Below, piece by piece: positions 52,019-61,630 of a stretch of DNA of 64,000 nucleotides. A model generated the notes under the pieces. That model saw only the letters and a program-made list of their open reading frames with translations. It was not told the origin of the DNA and did no database searches. A program made the translations under genes and the position numbers. Source of the stretch: Corynebacterium faecale (GTDB lineage: Bacteria; Actinomycetota; Actinomycetes; Mycobacteriales; Mycobacteriaceae); assembly GCF_030408735.1 (NCBI RefSeq), contig NZ_CP047204.1:992001-1056000 (forward strand), in the 5' to 3' direction. The stretch's first letter is position 1. Each line of letters starts with the position of its first letter.

Positions 52019-52440
52019 CACTCACCATCCGCATCGCCGCGGTGGTGTTCCGCAACCACGACGGCGATGTACTCAGCGTCCGCAAAGCCGGCACTGATTC
52101 CTTCATGATGCCCGGCGGCAAAGTGGAACCGGGGGAGCACCCCCTGAGCACCGCAGTGCGTGAAATCGCTGAGGAACTCCACCTCACCCTGGATCCCTCC
52201 AGGCTTGAACACCTCGGCAGGTTTATTGCCCCGGCGGCCAATGAATCCGGTTTCACCGTGGACTGTGATGTTTTCATCTGGCCTAATGTGCTGTCAGAGT
52301 TGCCGCAGGTATTCGATGAGATCGCTGAGGCCTGCTGGGTGCCGGTTAACTCACACGCCCCCTGGGTGGCACCGCTGAGCCGGGACGTGATCTTCCCACG
52401 ACTCAGAACAGCAGAAGCAGAAGCAGCGGGATCGCGGTAA
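52015..52440 (+). CDS. Nudix hydrolase
   Basis: A 141-aa Nudix protein with a full Nudix box (GKVEPGEHPLSTAVREIAEE), so it should hydrolyse a nucleoside-diphosphate-linked compound. GTG 52015 overlaps the DUF2218 stop (GTGA), which fixes the start and indicates coupling. The C-terminus overlaps the convergent DUF3592 gene by 38 bp. Confidence 0.87.
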   Translation: MTLTIRIAAVVFRNHDGDVLSVRKAGTDSFMMPGGKVEPGEHPLSTAVREIAEELHLTLDPSRLEHLGRFIAPAANESGFTVDCDVFIWPNVLSELPQVFDEIAEACWVPVNSHAPWVAPLSRDVIFPRLRTAEAEAAGSR

Positions 52441-52804
52441 CCAGCATGAGGGTGCCGATGAGGTAGTTGAAGGTCCGGATGGTGGTCTGCGTCTGTGCGA
52501 CAGCAGGCATCACCTTTGTTGGATCATCGGGACGGACATACATCGGGATGGTCTCACCGGGTCGCATGATCGGTTCGGGGATGGAATCGGGGAACACCCC
52601 ATGGACTTCGCGGCCGTCGATGTCGATCCGGTACAGCGTGAGATAACGATCCTCATCGTCCTGGGAATGCCCGGTGATCACCGCATCATGCAGTTCGGCG
52701 TGCTGCCGGAATGATCGTTCCTTCAACGTCGAGCGGACGGCAAACCACAGGCAGACCACCCCCACGATGAGAATGAGAACAATAAGGGGAAACGTCGGGG
52801 ACAC
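52403..52804 (-). CDS. DUF3592 family membrane protein
   Basis: A 133-aa protein with a membrane helix at each end and a soluble DUF3592-like core between (RIDIDGREVHGVFPDS, VRPDDPTKVM). GTG 52804 is chosen because GAGGTGA lies six bases upstream; TTG 52810 would be too close. Function unknown. Confidence 0.75.
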   Translation of the reverse strand: MSPTFPLIVLILIVGVVCLWFAVRSTLKERSFRQHAELHDAVITGHSQDDEDRYLTLYRIDIDGREVHGVFPDSIPEPIMRPGETIPMYVRPDDPTKVMPAVAQTQTTIRTFNYLIGTLMLVTAIPLLLLLLF

Positions 52805-52846
52805 AGGCAATCACCTCAAATCGTGTCGTCGAAAGTGGTGGCGCAC

Positions 52847-53722
52847 TCAGTAACTTCCCGCAGCCCAGGTGTTCCAGTTGCCCCAGGCTCCCAGTGCATC
52901 CTCCAACATCGTGCTTCCGGGTACGGGGCTGGGGTGTGTATGGGCCGCCGGGATCCGGGAAGGCTCGGCGGTGGCATCTTTGAGGGGAGACGGATCGCCT
53001 ACTGTACCTGGAACCGCCTTGCCTGTGTTCTGCGCGATCCAGCCGAGGTATTCACTGACCGGTACGAACCATCCCATTGTGCCGTCCTGGGAAGCCACAT
53101 TGGTGGCGGTGGACATGCTCAACACGCCAGCGATCTCACCGTTGACCCACAGGGCCCCGCCGGAATCGCCGGGCAGCAACCTGCCGTTGTAGATGGTGGC
53201 CTCCAGCAGGACAGCACCCCTGTCCGGGCTGGGGAGGTTGATGATGCGACGTTGGATAGTGGCGTCAGCCTGCAGGCCGATCGGCATGTGGCGGCTGGTT
53301 GCGCCACCCCAGCCGGCGACCGTGCCGTAGGTGCCGGGATGTTGATGCCAGCCTGAGAGATTCGCCGTCGCGGCTGCTACTGGTGATGAGAGCCTGACCA
53401 CCGCGAGATCAGCAGACGGATGCCGCCGCCAGTCCACGATGGCTCTTTCTTGACCAACCACGCGCGACCCCACAGAGGCATACCGGTGGGGGCCTTCGCC
53501 GATACAGTGACGGGCGGTGAGAACCCATTCCGGGGTGATCAGTGCTCCGGTACACGCCATCTCGCCGATATGGAGACGGACCAGGGAACCGCCACGGACA
53601 TCACCGCTGACGTGATAACCACCGGTGACCGCGGCTGCTGGGAGTGTGCTTCCGGTGATGACGACAGCCGTCACAAGGACCATCGTGAGAATGGATCGCA
53701 GTAGGGATGTGATGACTGGCAT
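52847..53722 (-). CDS. Secreted trypsin-like serine protease
   Basis: A 291-aa S1-family protease with an N-terminal signal peptide ending near AAAV. Catalytic residues are His in LTARHC, Asp in SADLAVVRL and Ser in LPGDSGGAL. One disulfide is likely between the Cys of MACTG and ARHC. The last 50 residues are a Pro-rich tail with WGNWNTWAAGSY at the end. Probably extracellular or wall-associated. Confidence 0.87.
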   Translation of the reverse strand: MPVITSLLRSILTMVLVTAVVITGSTLPAAAVTGGYHVSGDVRGGSLVRLHIGEMACTGALITPEWVLTARHCIGEGPHRYASVGSRVVGQERAIVDWRRHPSADLAVVRLSSPVAAATANLSGWHQHPGTYGTVAGWGGATSRHMPIGLQADATIQRRIINLPSPDRGAVLLEATIYNGRLLPGDSGGALWVNGEIAGVLSMSTATNVASQDGTMGWFVPVSEYLGWIAQNTGKAVPGTVGDPSPLKDATAEPSRIPAAHTHPSPVPGSTMLEDALGAWGNWNTWAAGSY

Positions 53723-53764
53723 GATCGTGGGCCTCGTGTGATGTGGTGATGGGGATCTAGTAGG

Positions 53765-54112
53765 TTACAGGATCTCATCTATGACAGTAACGGAGGGGCG
53801 GGCGATGCGCGCCCCCTTCTCCGTCACCACGATGGGACGCTGCAGCAGGCGGGGCCGGCTGGCGATGGCGCTGAGCAGTTCCTCCTCCGGGGTATCCGGG
53901 GACAATCCCAGCTCAGCGTAGTCATCCTCACCTGTGCGGATGCCATCGTGGACGGGGATCCCCAGTTGTGTGAAGATCCCACGAAGTTCCTCCGCGGAGG
54001 GGGTGTCCTTCAGATAGTGGATGATGGTGGGTTCAACACCGTCATCCCGGATGTGTTCCAGGGTTTTGCGGGAAGTGGAGCAACGGGGGTTGTGGTAGAT
54101 CGTGACGTCCAT
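53765..54112 (-). CDS. ArsC/Spx-type protein, arsenate-reductase-like
   Basis: A 115-aa thioredoxin-fold protein of the glutaredoxin-dependent ArsC family: YHNPRCSTSRKTL with the catalytic Cys10, the YLKDTPSAEEL helix, and RPIVVTEKGARIARP near the end. Without ars genes nearby it may be a general thiol reductase of the YfgD type. ATG 54112 gives the standard N-terminus. Confidence 0.86.
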   Translation of the reverse strand: MDVTIYHNPRCSTSRKTLEHIRDDGVEPTIIHYLKDTPSAEELRGIFTQLGIPVHDGIRTGEDDYAELGLSPDTPEEELLSAIASRPRLLQRPIVVTEKGARIARPSVTVIDEIL

Positions 54113-54219
54113 GCCTGTCACTCTACCGGTGTGCGTGGGCGGGGCCACATTTGGAAAAGAGACGGACATGCACCATATTTATCTCTTGTTATAAGCCAAG
54201 GAGTAAAGGACGGTAGGCA

Positions 54220-55425
54220 ATGGTGGGACAGGTTGTGAAGGTGGCCCTGGCGTTTGTGGGCATCATTGTCGGAGCGGGTTTCGCGTCCGGGCAGGAAGTG
54301 ATGCAGTACTTCGTGGCATTCGGCATCAACGGCATCTGGGGTGCGGTGATCTCCGCGGTGGTGATGACGGTGATGGCGCTGATCATTCTCCAGCTGGGCA
54401 GCTATTTCCATGCTGATGAGCACGGCGAGGTGTTCCGCCGGGTGAGCCACCCGATCTTCTCCCGGCTTCTTGATATCGGTGTGGTTCTCACCCTGTTCTC
54501 CACCGGTTTCGTCATGTTCGCCGGTGCCGGGGCCAACCTCAACCAGCAGTGGGGGCTGCCGGTCTGGGTGGGGGCGCTGGTGATGGTGGTGTTGGTGCTC
54601 GCCGCGGGCATGCTGGATGTGGACAAGGTGACCACCGTGATCGGTGCGATCACCCCCTTCATCATCGTGTTCATCACGATCGCCTCGATCTACACCATCG
54701 TCGCCGGTGATTTCTCCGGCGTGGAACAGCTGGAGGAGGCCTCTGAGTCCGTGGAGACCACCCTGCCCAACTGGTTTGTGGCGGGCGTGAACTACACCTC
54801 CTTCAACCTGATGGTGGCGGTGTCCATGGCGGTGGTCATCGGTGGCAACATGTTCAACCCACGGGTGGCTGGCAGGGGTGGTCTGCTGGGTGGTCTGATT
54901 TACAGTGGGCTGTTGCTCATCAGCGCCATCACCCTGTTCCTCGCCGTGGAGAAGGTCGGTGCTGATGATATGCCGATGCTGACCATCATCAACGAACTCA
55001 ACCCGGTTCTCGGGCAGGTGATGGCCGTGGTGATCTACGGCATGATCTTCAATACGGCCCTGGGGATGTTCTACGCGCTGGGCAGGCGTCTCACCGCGTC
55101 GCGCCCCACCACATTCAAGCCGATCTACATGCTGACGGTGCTGGCGGGATTCGGTTTGAGTTTCTTCGGCTTCAGGGAGCTGGTGGGTTATGTCTACCCG
55201 ATCCTGGGGTACATGGGTCTCCTGCTGATCGCCGTCATGCTCGTGGCGTGGGCGCGCGCGCGGGTACGCATCTACCGTGAGTCCGAGCGTCGGATGCGGA
55301 TCGTGGACCTGCTGCAGATCGGCACCCATGGCAATCTGAGCCGGGAGGAGGCTGTGGCCCTCGACCGGGAGATTGCGGAATCCAATCTGGATGAACTCCA
55401 GATCAGGTCAGCGGTGCGGGAGTAG
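54220..55425 (+). CDS. YkvI-family membrane permease
   Basis: A 401-aa, about ten-helix permease of the YkvI group within the amino acid/polyamine fold. The first helix VGIIVGAGFASGQEVMQYF is the group's hallmark; the second unit has VNYTSFNLMVAVSM. The last 60 residues are cytoplasmic. Substrate unknown. Confidence 0.8.
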   Translation: MVGQVVKVALAFVGIIVGAGFASGQEVMQYFVAFGINGIWGAVISAVVMTVMALIILQLGSYFHADEHGEVFRRVSHPIFSRLLDIGVVLTLFSTGFVMFAGAGANLNQQWGLPVWVGALVMVVLVLAAGMLDVDKVTTVIGAITPFIIVFITIASIYTIVAGDFSGVEQLEEASESVETTLPNWFVAGVNYTSFNLMVAVSMAVVIGGNMFNPRVAGRGGLLGGLIYSGLLLISAITLFLAVEKVGADDMPMLTIINELNPVLGQVMAVVIYGMIFNTALGMFYALGRRLTASRPTTFKPIYMLTVLAGFGLSFFGFRELVGYVYPILGYMGLLLIAVMLVAWARARVRIYRESERRMRIVDLLQIGTHGNLSREEAVALDREIAESNLDELQIRSAVRE

Positions 55426-55441
55426 GAAAAATCCCTACTCC
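55419..55441. terminator. Bidirectional terminator between YkvI and DUF402 genes
   Basis: GGAGTAGG (55419-55426) and CCTACTCC (55434-55441) form an 8-bp stem containing both convergent stop codons, loop AAAAATC. Confidence 0.6.
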
Positions 55442-55974
55442 GCGGGGACGAGCTGGATCTGGTTGGTATCAGCCCAGGTCAGGTCGATGCCCCTGGAGCG
55501 CAACCACTGCATGGGATCGTCGCCGTTGCGGGTGATGCCCTCCACGGCGTTGAGGGTGGCGTCGATGGCGCGTTCTGCATCGTCGGCGGTGATGAGGCCG
55601 GCGGAGGTCGCTGCGGCGAGCTCATCGATGTCCATGACGGTGACGGGTTCACCGATGACGGAGATCAGATCCACGTAGAGATCCCGGGTGATCCAGACAT
55701 CGTTGTCCACGGTGATCTCCGCGATGTCCAGGTAATAGTCCTGTCGCTCTTCCACGCCGTCACGGAAGTGGAAGATGTTGGCGCGCAGGCCCAGCGTGGG
55801 CAGCAGCCAGCTCTCCAGGTAACCGAACTTCGGGTGGTTGGCGCCGCGGGCCATGTAGAGGCCGAAATCGGTGACGGTGTATGTGTCAACCTCGCGGAGG
55901 AAACCCTTGGGATCGGTGTTGAGGCGATCCGCGGTATTGAAGGTCTCCTGTTTGACGGGGTGTAGGTCAGTCAT
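55435..55974 (-). CDS. DUF402 domain protein
   Basis: A 179-aa protein with a DUF402 core (YYLDIAEITVDNDVWITRDLYVDLI). Related proteins act as nucleoside-phosphate phosphatases or RNA-associated factors, but this one is uncharacterised. It lies 9 bp after the secreted protein gene on the same strand. Confidence 0.8.
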   Translation of the reverse strand: MTDLHPVKQETFNTADRLNTDPKGFLREVDTYTVTDFGLYMARGANHPKFGYLESWLLPTLGLRANIFHFRDGVEERQDYYLDIAEITVDNDVWITRDLYVDLISVIGEPVTVMDIDELAAATSAGLITADDAERAIDATLNAVEGITRNGDDPMQWLRSRGIDLTWADTNQIQLVPAE

Positions 55975-55983
55975 GGTTTTTCC

Positions 55984-56724
55984 TTATCTCACATCGAATA
56001 CGACACCGGTGGGCAGGAACGTGCAGTTCGCGTCGCCGTTGTCGGTTGACGTGGTGAGACCTCCACTGAGCACGGCCACGATGAGACCGTGACCCGTGTC
56101 GGCCACACCTGAGATCGTGGAGGGGCCATCCGGGTTGATGCCGGTGTCGCCCAGGACAGTGGTGCCATGTGTGAAGTTGCTCAGATTCGCCCACTGAACC
56201 CGCATCCCGGCGGTCTGCTGTTGCGCCAGCTCCCCGGTGCCCAGTGCGGTGAACACGAAGGCCGTCTGCCCGGCGTTGACACCGGGGAGGGGGAGTGCTG
56301 CGGGGCCGGGAACCGCGAAGGCACTGCCCACGGAGGCTTCGGTGCCTCCGATGCAGTTATCCGCACGGGTCGGCCAGGCGAACTGGGCGATATCCGGTGC
56401 GTTCTCGGGAATCTCGATGTCGCCGCCGTCGCCGTCTCCGGAAATAAAGCCCAGTGCCTGGTTCACGATGTCCCGGATCTCCTGGGGAACCCACGGCTGG
56501 TTCACCGTGTTCATGATCTGCTGGCGTCCCGCTTCAGTGGGGCGACCCAGGTGATCAATGGGGAGACCGCTGGAGAGATTGCTGGCGATGCCGGTAGAGA
56601 GGTTGTACAGATCCTCCGCCGGATTGGCGGAGGCGGTGGGGGAGGCTACTGCGGCGAGGGCGCCGGTCACCGCGATGGCGGTGAGTGCCCGGAGGCCCCT
56701 GAGGTGTGCGGAGTGCTTGGCCAC
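55984..56724 (-). CDS. Secreted protein of unknown function
   Basis: A 246-aa protein with a signal peptide (Arg-rich start, hydrophobic core, cleavage near ASANP). The mature part has two Cys (ADNCIGG and DANCTFLP) likely to form a disulfide, and a beta-rich C-terminal half with an alternating Gly/Thr pattern. It is similar in layout to secreted proteins conserved in Corynebacteriales but I did not recognise a family. It ends at the DUF402 gene. Confidence 0.65.
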   Translation of the reverse strand: MAKHSAHLRGLRALTAIAVTGALAAVASPTASANPAEDLYNLSTGIASNLSSGLPIDHLGRPTEAGRQQIMNTVNQPWVPQEIRDIVNQALGFISGDGDGGDIEIPENAPDIAQFAWPTRADNCIGGTEASVGSAFAVPGPAALPLPGVNAGQTAFVFTALGTGELAQQQTAGMRVQWANLSNFTHGTTVLGDTGINPDGPSTISGVADTGHGLIVAVLSGGLTTSTDNGDANCTFLPTGVVFDVR

Positions 56725-57146
56725 GATGTTGTACTTGCCTTTCGACGACGGCGAAACCTGAGTGGAGCTTCAAGGGCGAGAATTGGTTAACAGTAGTCAC
56801 AAAAGTAACTTCCGTTAACATTCTTCCCTCCTGTCACAATAATGGCAGAAGATTCACTGTCAATACGATCTGTGGAATTTCCAGGGATTGTTCCCTGAAA
56901 TCATGAGGCCTCACGACAAACGCATGGTGTGCGTTCCCGCAGTGCCTCGTTGTCTTGTCTTTCGGTGCATGAGACTGTTTCGTTACAAAGTCTTTCTGAG
57001 CCTTCGTCAGGCGTACCCCGTCCCCCGGTGTCGTGCGGTGAGATGTGCGCCAAGTGGCATGTACGGGTAGACTTTTAACGTTCTATAACAAGGGATGTAC
57101 GTTTTTGCTACATCCGCCATCTTTACCCGGCAGGAGAATGCCCGCA
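56725..57146. other. Intergenic region upstream of typA
   Basis: About 420 bp containing no convincing gene. TATAAC at 57084-57089 is a possible -10 for typA, leaving a leader of roughly 50 bases. No riboswitch or hairpin pattern was evident by eye. Confidence 0.5.
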
Positions 57147-59060
57147 GTGACCCATCCAGAGTTTCGCAACGTAGCTATCGTCGCGCACGTTGACCACGGA
57201 AAAACCACACTCGTAAACAGTATGCTTGAGCAGTCTGGTGTGTTCGGCGACCACGGCGAAGTTGCAGACCGTGTGATGGACTCCGGTGACCTGGAACGCG
57301 AAAAGGGCATCACCATCCTGGCCAAGAACACCGCCATCCGACGCAAGGGTGAGGGTAAGGACGGCAATGATCTGATCATCAACGTCATCGACACCCCCGG
57401 CCACGCCGACTTCGGTGGCGAGGTTGAGCGTGCGCTGTCCATGGTTGACGGCGTCGTCCTTCTCGTTGATGCCTCCGAGGGACCGCTCCCACAGACCCGC
57501 TTCGTGCTGTCCAAGGCACTGGCCTCCAAGATGCCCGTGATCATCGCGGTGAACAAGACCGACCGCCCCGATGCCCGCATCGACGAGGTTGTTGAAGAAG
57601 CCCAGGATCTCCTCCTCGAGCTGGCCGCAGCCATCGAGGACGAGGAAGCCGCCGCAGCCGCTGAGCAGCTGCTCGACCTTCCTGTTCTCTACACCTCCGG
57701 CCGCGAGGGCAAGGCCTCCACCAAGAACCCGGGCAACGGCAACGTCCCGGATTCCCCTGACCTGCAGCCACTGTTCGACACCCTGCTCCAGGTTCTCCCG
57801 GAGCCTGAGGCCAACATCGACGCGCCTCTGCAGGCTCACGTCACCAACCTGGACTCCTCCTCCTTCCTCGGCCGCATCGGCCTGATCCGCGTCCACGCAG
57901 GTTCCCTGAAGAAGGGCCAGCAGGTCGCCTGGATCCACTATGACGAAGACGGCAACCAGCACACCAAGACCGCTAAGATCGCCGAGCTGCTGACCACCGT
58001 CGGTTTCTCCCGCGTCCAGGCCGAGGAGGTCATCGCCGGTGACATCGCCGCCATCTCCGGCATCGAGAACATCATGATCGGTGACACCCTTGCCGATCCG
58101 GACAACCCCGTTGCCCTGCCACGCATCACCGTTGATGAGCCGGCCCTGTCCATGACCATCGGTGTCAACACCTCTCCGATGGCCGGCCGCGGTGGCGGAG
58201 ACAAGCTGACCGCACGTGTGGTCAAGGCCCGCCTTGACCAGGAGCTGATTGGTAACGTCTCCCTCAAGGTCAAGCCGACTGAACGTCCGGATTCCTGGGA
58301 GGTTCAGGGCCGTGGCGAGATGGCACTGTCCATCCTCGTCGAGACCATGCGCCGCGAAGGCTTCGAGCTGACCGTGGGTAAGCCACAGGTGGTTACCCAG
58401 ACCATCGACGGCAAGCTCCACGAGCCATTCGAGATCATCGTCATCGATGTTCCTTCCGAGTACCAGGGCAATGTCACCCAGCTGCTGGCCAACCGCAAGG
58501 GCCTCATGCAGTCCATGACCACTACCCCGGGCTCCGACTGGATCCGTATGGAATTCCGCATCCCGGCCCGTGGCCTGATCGGTTTCCGTACCCAGTTCAT
58601 GACTGAGACCCGCGGTACCGGCATCGCCAACTCCTACTCTGATGGCCTGGATACCTGGGCCGGCGAGATCAAGGGCCGTGCCCACGGTTCCCTGGTTGCC
58701 GACCGTTCCGGCAAGATCACCGCATTCGCGCTGACCCAGCTGGCAGACCGCGGTAACTTCTTCGTGGAGCCAGGCACCGAAACCTACGAGGGTGTCGTTG
58801 TCGGTTCCAACAACCGCGAAGAAGACATGGACATCAACCCGACCAAGGAGAAGAAGCTCACCAACATGCGTGCAGCTTCCGCCGACACCACCGTCACCCT
58901 GGCCAAGGCCCAGACCCTCTCCCTGGATGAGGCACTGGAGTTCTGTGGCGTCGACGAATGCGTCGAGGTCACCCCAGATGTCCTGCGTATCCGCAAGGTC
59001 ATCCTGAACGCGACCGAGCGTAACCGCGCCCGTTCCCGCGCCAAGAACCTCAACAAGTAG
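57147..59060 (+). CDS. typA: GTP-binding translation factor TypA/BipA
   Basis: A 637-aa translational GTPase. G motifs are AHVDHGKT, DTPGHADFGGEVERAL and NKTDRPDARI; EF-G-like domains III and V and the BipA-specific C-terminal domain follow. It binds ribosomes and helps assembly or stress translation. GTG 57147 is preferred: AGGAG (57132-57136) is ten bases upstream, whereas ATG 57138 is only one base from it. The protein then starts MTHPEFRNVAIVAHVD. Confidence 0.95.
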   Translation: MTHPEFRNVAIVAHVDHGKTTLVNSMLEQSGVFGDHGEVADRVMDSGDLEREKGITILAKNTAIRRKGEGKDGNDLIINVIDTPGHADFGGEVERALSMVDGVVLLVDASEGPLPQTRFVLSKALASKMPVIIAVNKTDRPDARIDEVVEEAQDLLLELAAAIEDEEAAAAAEQLLDLPVLYTSGREGKASTKNPGNGNVPDSPDLQPLFDTLLQVLPEPEANIDAPLQAHVTNLDSSSFLGRIGLIRVHAGSLKKGQQVAWIHYDEDGNQHTKTAKIAELLTTVGFSRVQAEEVIAGDIAAISGIENIMIGDTLADPDNPVALPRITVDEPALSMTIGVNTSPMAGRGGGDKLTARVVKARLDQELIGNVSLKVKPTERPDSWEVQGRGEMALSILVETMRREGFELTVGKPQVVTQTIDGKLHEPFEIIVIDVPSEYQGNVTQLLANRKGLMQSMTTTPGSDWIRMEFRIPARGLIGFRTQFMTETRGTGIANSYSDGLDTWAGEIKGRAHGSLVADRSGKITAFALTQLADRGNFFVEPGTETYEGVVVGSNNREEDMDINPTKEKKLTNMRAASADTTVTLAKAQTLSLDEALEFCGVDECVEVTPDVLRIRKVILNATERNRARSRAKNLNK

Positions 59061-59072
59061 GTTAAGGAAAAC

Positions 59073-59115
59073 AAGGCCCGTTGAATCCCCGAAATGTGGG
59101 GTTCAGCGGGCCTTT
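59073..59115 (+). terminator. Rho-independent terminator after typA
   Basis: AAGGCCCGTTGAATCCCC (59073-59090) pairs with the complementary arm ending at 59114, followed by a short T run. Confidence 0.8.
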
Positions 59116-59152
59116 GCGGTTGTGTCCAGCCCACACAGTAGGATCAACAATC

Positions 59153-60754
59153 GTGAAGAAAAGCCTGCGCATACTGGCACTGGCCATCAGCTCGACCCTG
59201 CTCGGCGGGGCGTTGGTGGCCTGTCAGGCGAGCCCCGGTCCCGCCCCCGTGGAAGAGGTCCCGGAGACCACACAGCAGACCACGCAGCTTGAGTCCACCA
59301 CCACCATGTCCGTGGAACCGGAGGATGAGATCGAACAGGGCCGATCCACGGTCAACATCGGGATTGATCCGCTGCGCAATGGTTTCAACCCGCACCTGAT
59401 GGCGGATGATGCCCAGGTGGTCCGGGATATCTCCGAGCTGGTCCTGCCGAGCACCTTCGACAACGGTGTCATGAACACGGATCTCCTGGTGGCGGCCAAC
59501 GTGGTGGCACCGTCCTCGTCCGCAGTGGCGCAGACCGTCAGCTACACCATCGCCCAGGAGGCACAGTGGAGTGACGGGACTCCCATCACCGGTTCTGACT
59601 TCGAATATCTGCGCCGTTCCATCGTGGACACCCCCGGTACCTTCAACCGCGCGGGTTACCAGGCGATCTCTGCGATCCGGACCTCCGGTGGAGGCAGGAC
59701 GGTGGCCGTTGATTTCACCACACCGGTGGAACAGTGGCAGTCCCTGTTCAACAACCTGCTGCCCAGCCATCTCCTCCTGAGTCAGCAGGACGGGTTCCGC
59801 ACCAGCATGTTTGACTCGATCCCGGCTGCGGGGGGCAGGTACATGGTGCGGTCCATCGACCGGCAGCGCGGCATGATCACCCTCGCCCGCAATGACCGCT
59901 TCTGGGGCGCGCGCCCGGCCCACATTGAATTATTGACCTTCCACGAAGCCCGTTCCACCTCCCGCGCCGGAGAATTCCTCCGCACGGGACAGAGTGCCTT
60001 CATGAACCTGCGTCCCACCGAAACGCTGGTGGACACACTCAGCCTGGTGCCGGGTACCGAGGTGCGCGTCTCTGATACTGACCGCACCCTCGAGGTGGTC
60101 CTCAACACACGGTCCGGGGCGATGGGCACGGCGAAGCGCCGCGCCGGGGTTCTTGAGCTTATCGACGTCCCCCTCACCGCCCGTCTCGCCGCCGGACGCT
60201 CCTCCGAACTGAGTGTTGCTGCGGAAACAGAGTATGTGGTGGCAGATGACGTCGACAAGCAGGAGCTGACCGCAACAACCCCGCTACGCTTCGCCGTGGA
60301 CCCCGCCGATGACCAGGCCGTTGCGGCGGGCCGGACCGTGGTGGACATGCTCGCCGCGGCGGGCATCAAGGCCGTGACCGTTCCCACCGATGTGGCATCA
60401 ATCCTCGCGGAGGGCCTGCCCGCAGGTGATCTGGATGGGGTGATCACCAGAACCAGGAACACCACTGATTCCCTGTCCCTGCTGGAGCGCTACGGTTGTG
60501 ACCTCGCACTCAGTGGTTGGTGTGAGGAGACAACCCAGGATTATCTGGAGCAGGTGCTCGCCGGAGACATTGACTTTGATCCGGACTGGGCCAGGCGGTT
60601 GAATGCACAACAGGCGCTGAGTCTGCCCATCATCACCGAGAACCGGGTGGAGGCGCGCACGGGAGGTATTGTGGGGCCGGCCGGTGATGCGGCGGCCTGG
60701 CCCGGCGGTATCGCGAGCGCACCGAACTGGAGGAAGAATGACACTGAACAATAG
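59153..60754 (+). CDS. lpqW: LpqW-like lipoprotein (solute-binding-protein fold)
   Basis: A 533-aa lipoprotein with lipobox LVAC at residues 20-23 after a signal peptide, a Thr/Glu-rich linker, and a family 5 substrate-binding-protein domain that lacks an associated transporter. Its place between typA and mshB is the same as lpqW in mycobacteria, where LpqW (NCgl1054 in C. glutamicum) guides PIM/lipomannan synthesis. GTG 59153 has AGGA 12 bases upstream. The 3' end overlaps mshB by 17 bp. Confidence 0.85.
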   Translation: MKKSLRILALAISSTLLGGALVACQASPGPAPVEEVPETTQQTTQLESTTTMSVEPEDEIEQGRSTVNIGIDPLRNGFNPHLMADDAQVVRDISELVLPSTFDNGVMNTDLLVAANVVAPSSSAVAQTVSYTIAQEAQWSDGTPITGSDFEYLRRSIVDTPGTFNRAGYQAISAIRTSGGGRTVAVDFTTPVEQWQSLFNNLLPSHLLLSQQDGFRTSMFDSIPAAGGRYMVRSIDRQRGMITLARNDRFWGARPAHIELLTFHEARSTSRAGEFLRTGQSAFMNLRPTETLVDTLSLVPGTEVRVSDTDRTLEVVLNTRSGAMGTAKRRAGVLELIDVPLTARLAAGRSSELSVAAETEYVVADDVDKQELTATTPLRFAVDPADDQAVAAGRTVVDMLAAAGIKAVTVPTDVASILAEGLPAGDLDGVITRTRNTTDSLSLLERYGCDLALSGWCEETTQDYLEQVLAGDIDFDPDWARRLNAQQALSLPIITENRVEARTGGIVGPAGDAAAWPGGIASAPNWRKNDTEQ

Positions 60755-61625
60755 CCTGTCCGGATTCCGGGTGGTGGCGGTGCACGCCCACCCCGATGAT
60801 GAGGCGATCACCACCGGTGGCGCCCTGCATCACCTCGCTGCACGCGGGGCTGATGTGACTGTGGTCACCTGCACCCTCGGTGAACAGGGTGAGGTGATCG
60901 GGGATACCTGGCAGCAGTTGGTTAACGGCGACGCCGACCAGCTCGGGGGTTTCCGGATCCATGAGCTGCTCGCCTCACTTGAGATCCTCGGTGTGCGCGG
61001 ACACTTCCTGGGTGGTGCCGGACGCTGGCGTGATTCTGGAATGGTGGGGGACCCGGCCAATGAGCATCCGCGCGCATTCGTGCGTTCCGGGACAGCGGCG
61101 GAGGATCAGCTGGTGTCGGTGTTTGAACAACTGCGCCCGCATCTGGTGATCACCTACGGCCCCGACGGCGGTTATGGCCACCCGGATCACATCCGTGCCC
61201 ATGAGATCACCCACGGCGCCGCTGCCTGCGTGGAGGGCGTCCAACGCATTGCCTGGGCGGTCACCGGGCGCGCAGACCTTGAGGCGGGACTGGATGCCAT
61301 TGAGGCCATTCCGGACGGCTGGCGGGCTCCTGCGGACGGTGAACTGGCCTGCCTGGACCAGGTTGATTATCAAATGCACCTGGATGATCTTGATTATGCC
61401 GCCAAAGTGGAGTCCATGCGGGTACACGCCACCCAGCTGTGGATCGCGGACGGTTCGGTGTCCATCACCAACCCGCGTGCCGCCGTTGCACGGGCAGAAT
61501 CGACGGTGTTCGCCTTAAGTAATCTGATCGCCCAGCCCATCATGCGCAGGGAACATTATCAGTTGGGTGGGGGAGTGGCGTTCCCCACCGGGGCGGCCGA
61601 ACTCACCGATGGTCTGGAGCGCTAG
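60738..61625 (+). CDS. mshB: N-acetyl-1-D-myo-inositol-2-amino-2-deoxy-alpha-D-glucopyranoside deacetylase
   Basis: A 295-aa PIG-L deacetylase for the second step-group of mycothiol synthesis. It carries AVHAHPDDEAI (metal ligands and catalytic Asp), LGGAGRWRDSGM, the GGYGHPDHIRAH motif and a Tyr-rich C-terminal part, all typical of MshB. Position in the typA-lpqW-mshB-fdxC-dapC block supports the call. ATG 60738 has AGGAAG upstream. Confidence 0.92.
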   Translation: MTLNNSLSGFRVVAVHAHPDDEAITTGGALHHLAARGADVTVVTCTLGEQGEVIGDTWQQLVNGDADQLGGFRIHELLASLEILGVRGHFLGGAGRWRDSGMVGDPANEHPRAFVRSGTAAEDQLVSVFEQLRPHLVITYGPDGGYGHPDHIRAHEITHGAAACVEGVQRIAWAVTGRADLEAGLDAIEAIPDGWRAPADGELACLDQVDYQMHLDDLDYAAKVESMRVHATQLWIADGSVSITNPRAAVARAESTVFALSNLIAQPIMRREHYQLGGGVAFPTGAAELTDGLER

Positions 61626-61630
61626 TTACC

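Noticed and set aside
54118..55329. His/Asp-rich open frame antisense to the YkvI permease
   Set aside because: The composition results from reading transmembrane codons in reverse; no start site or homology.
57123..58685. Long open frame antisense to typA
   Set aside because: The frame mirrors typA codons in high-G+C DNA; composition is unlike a real protein and typA is certain.
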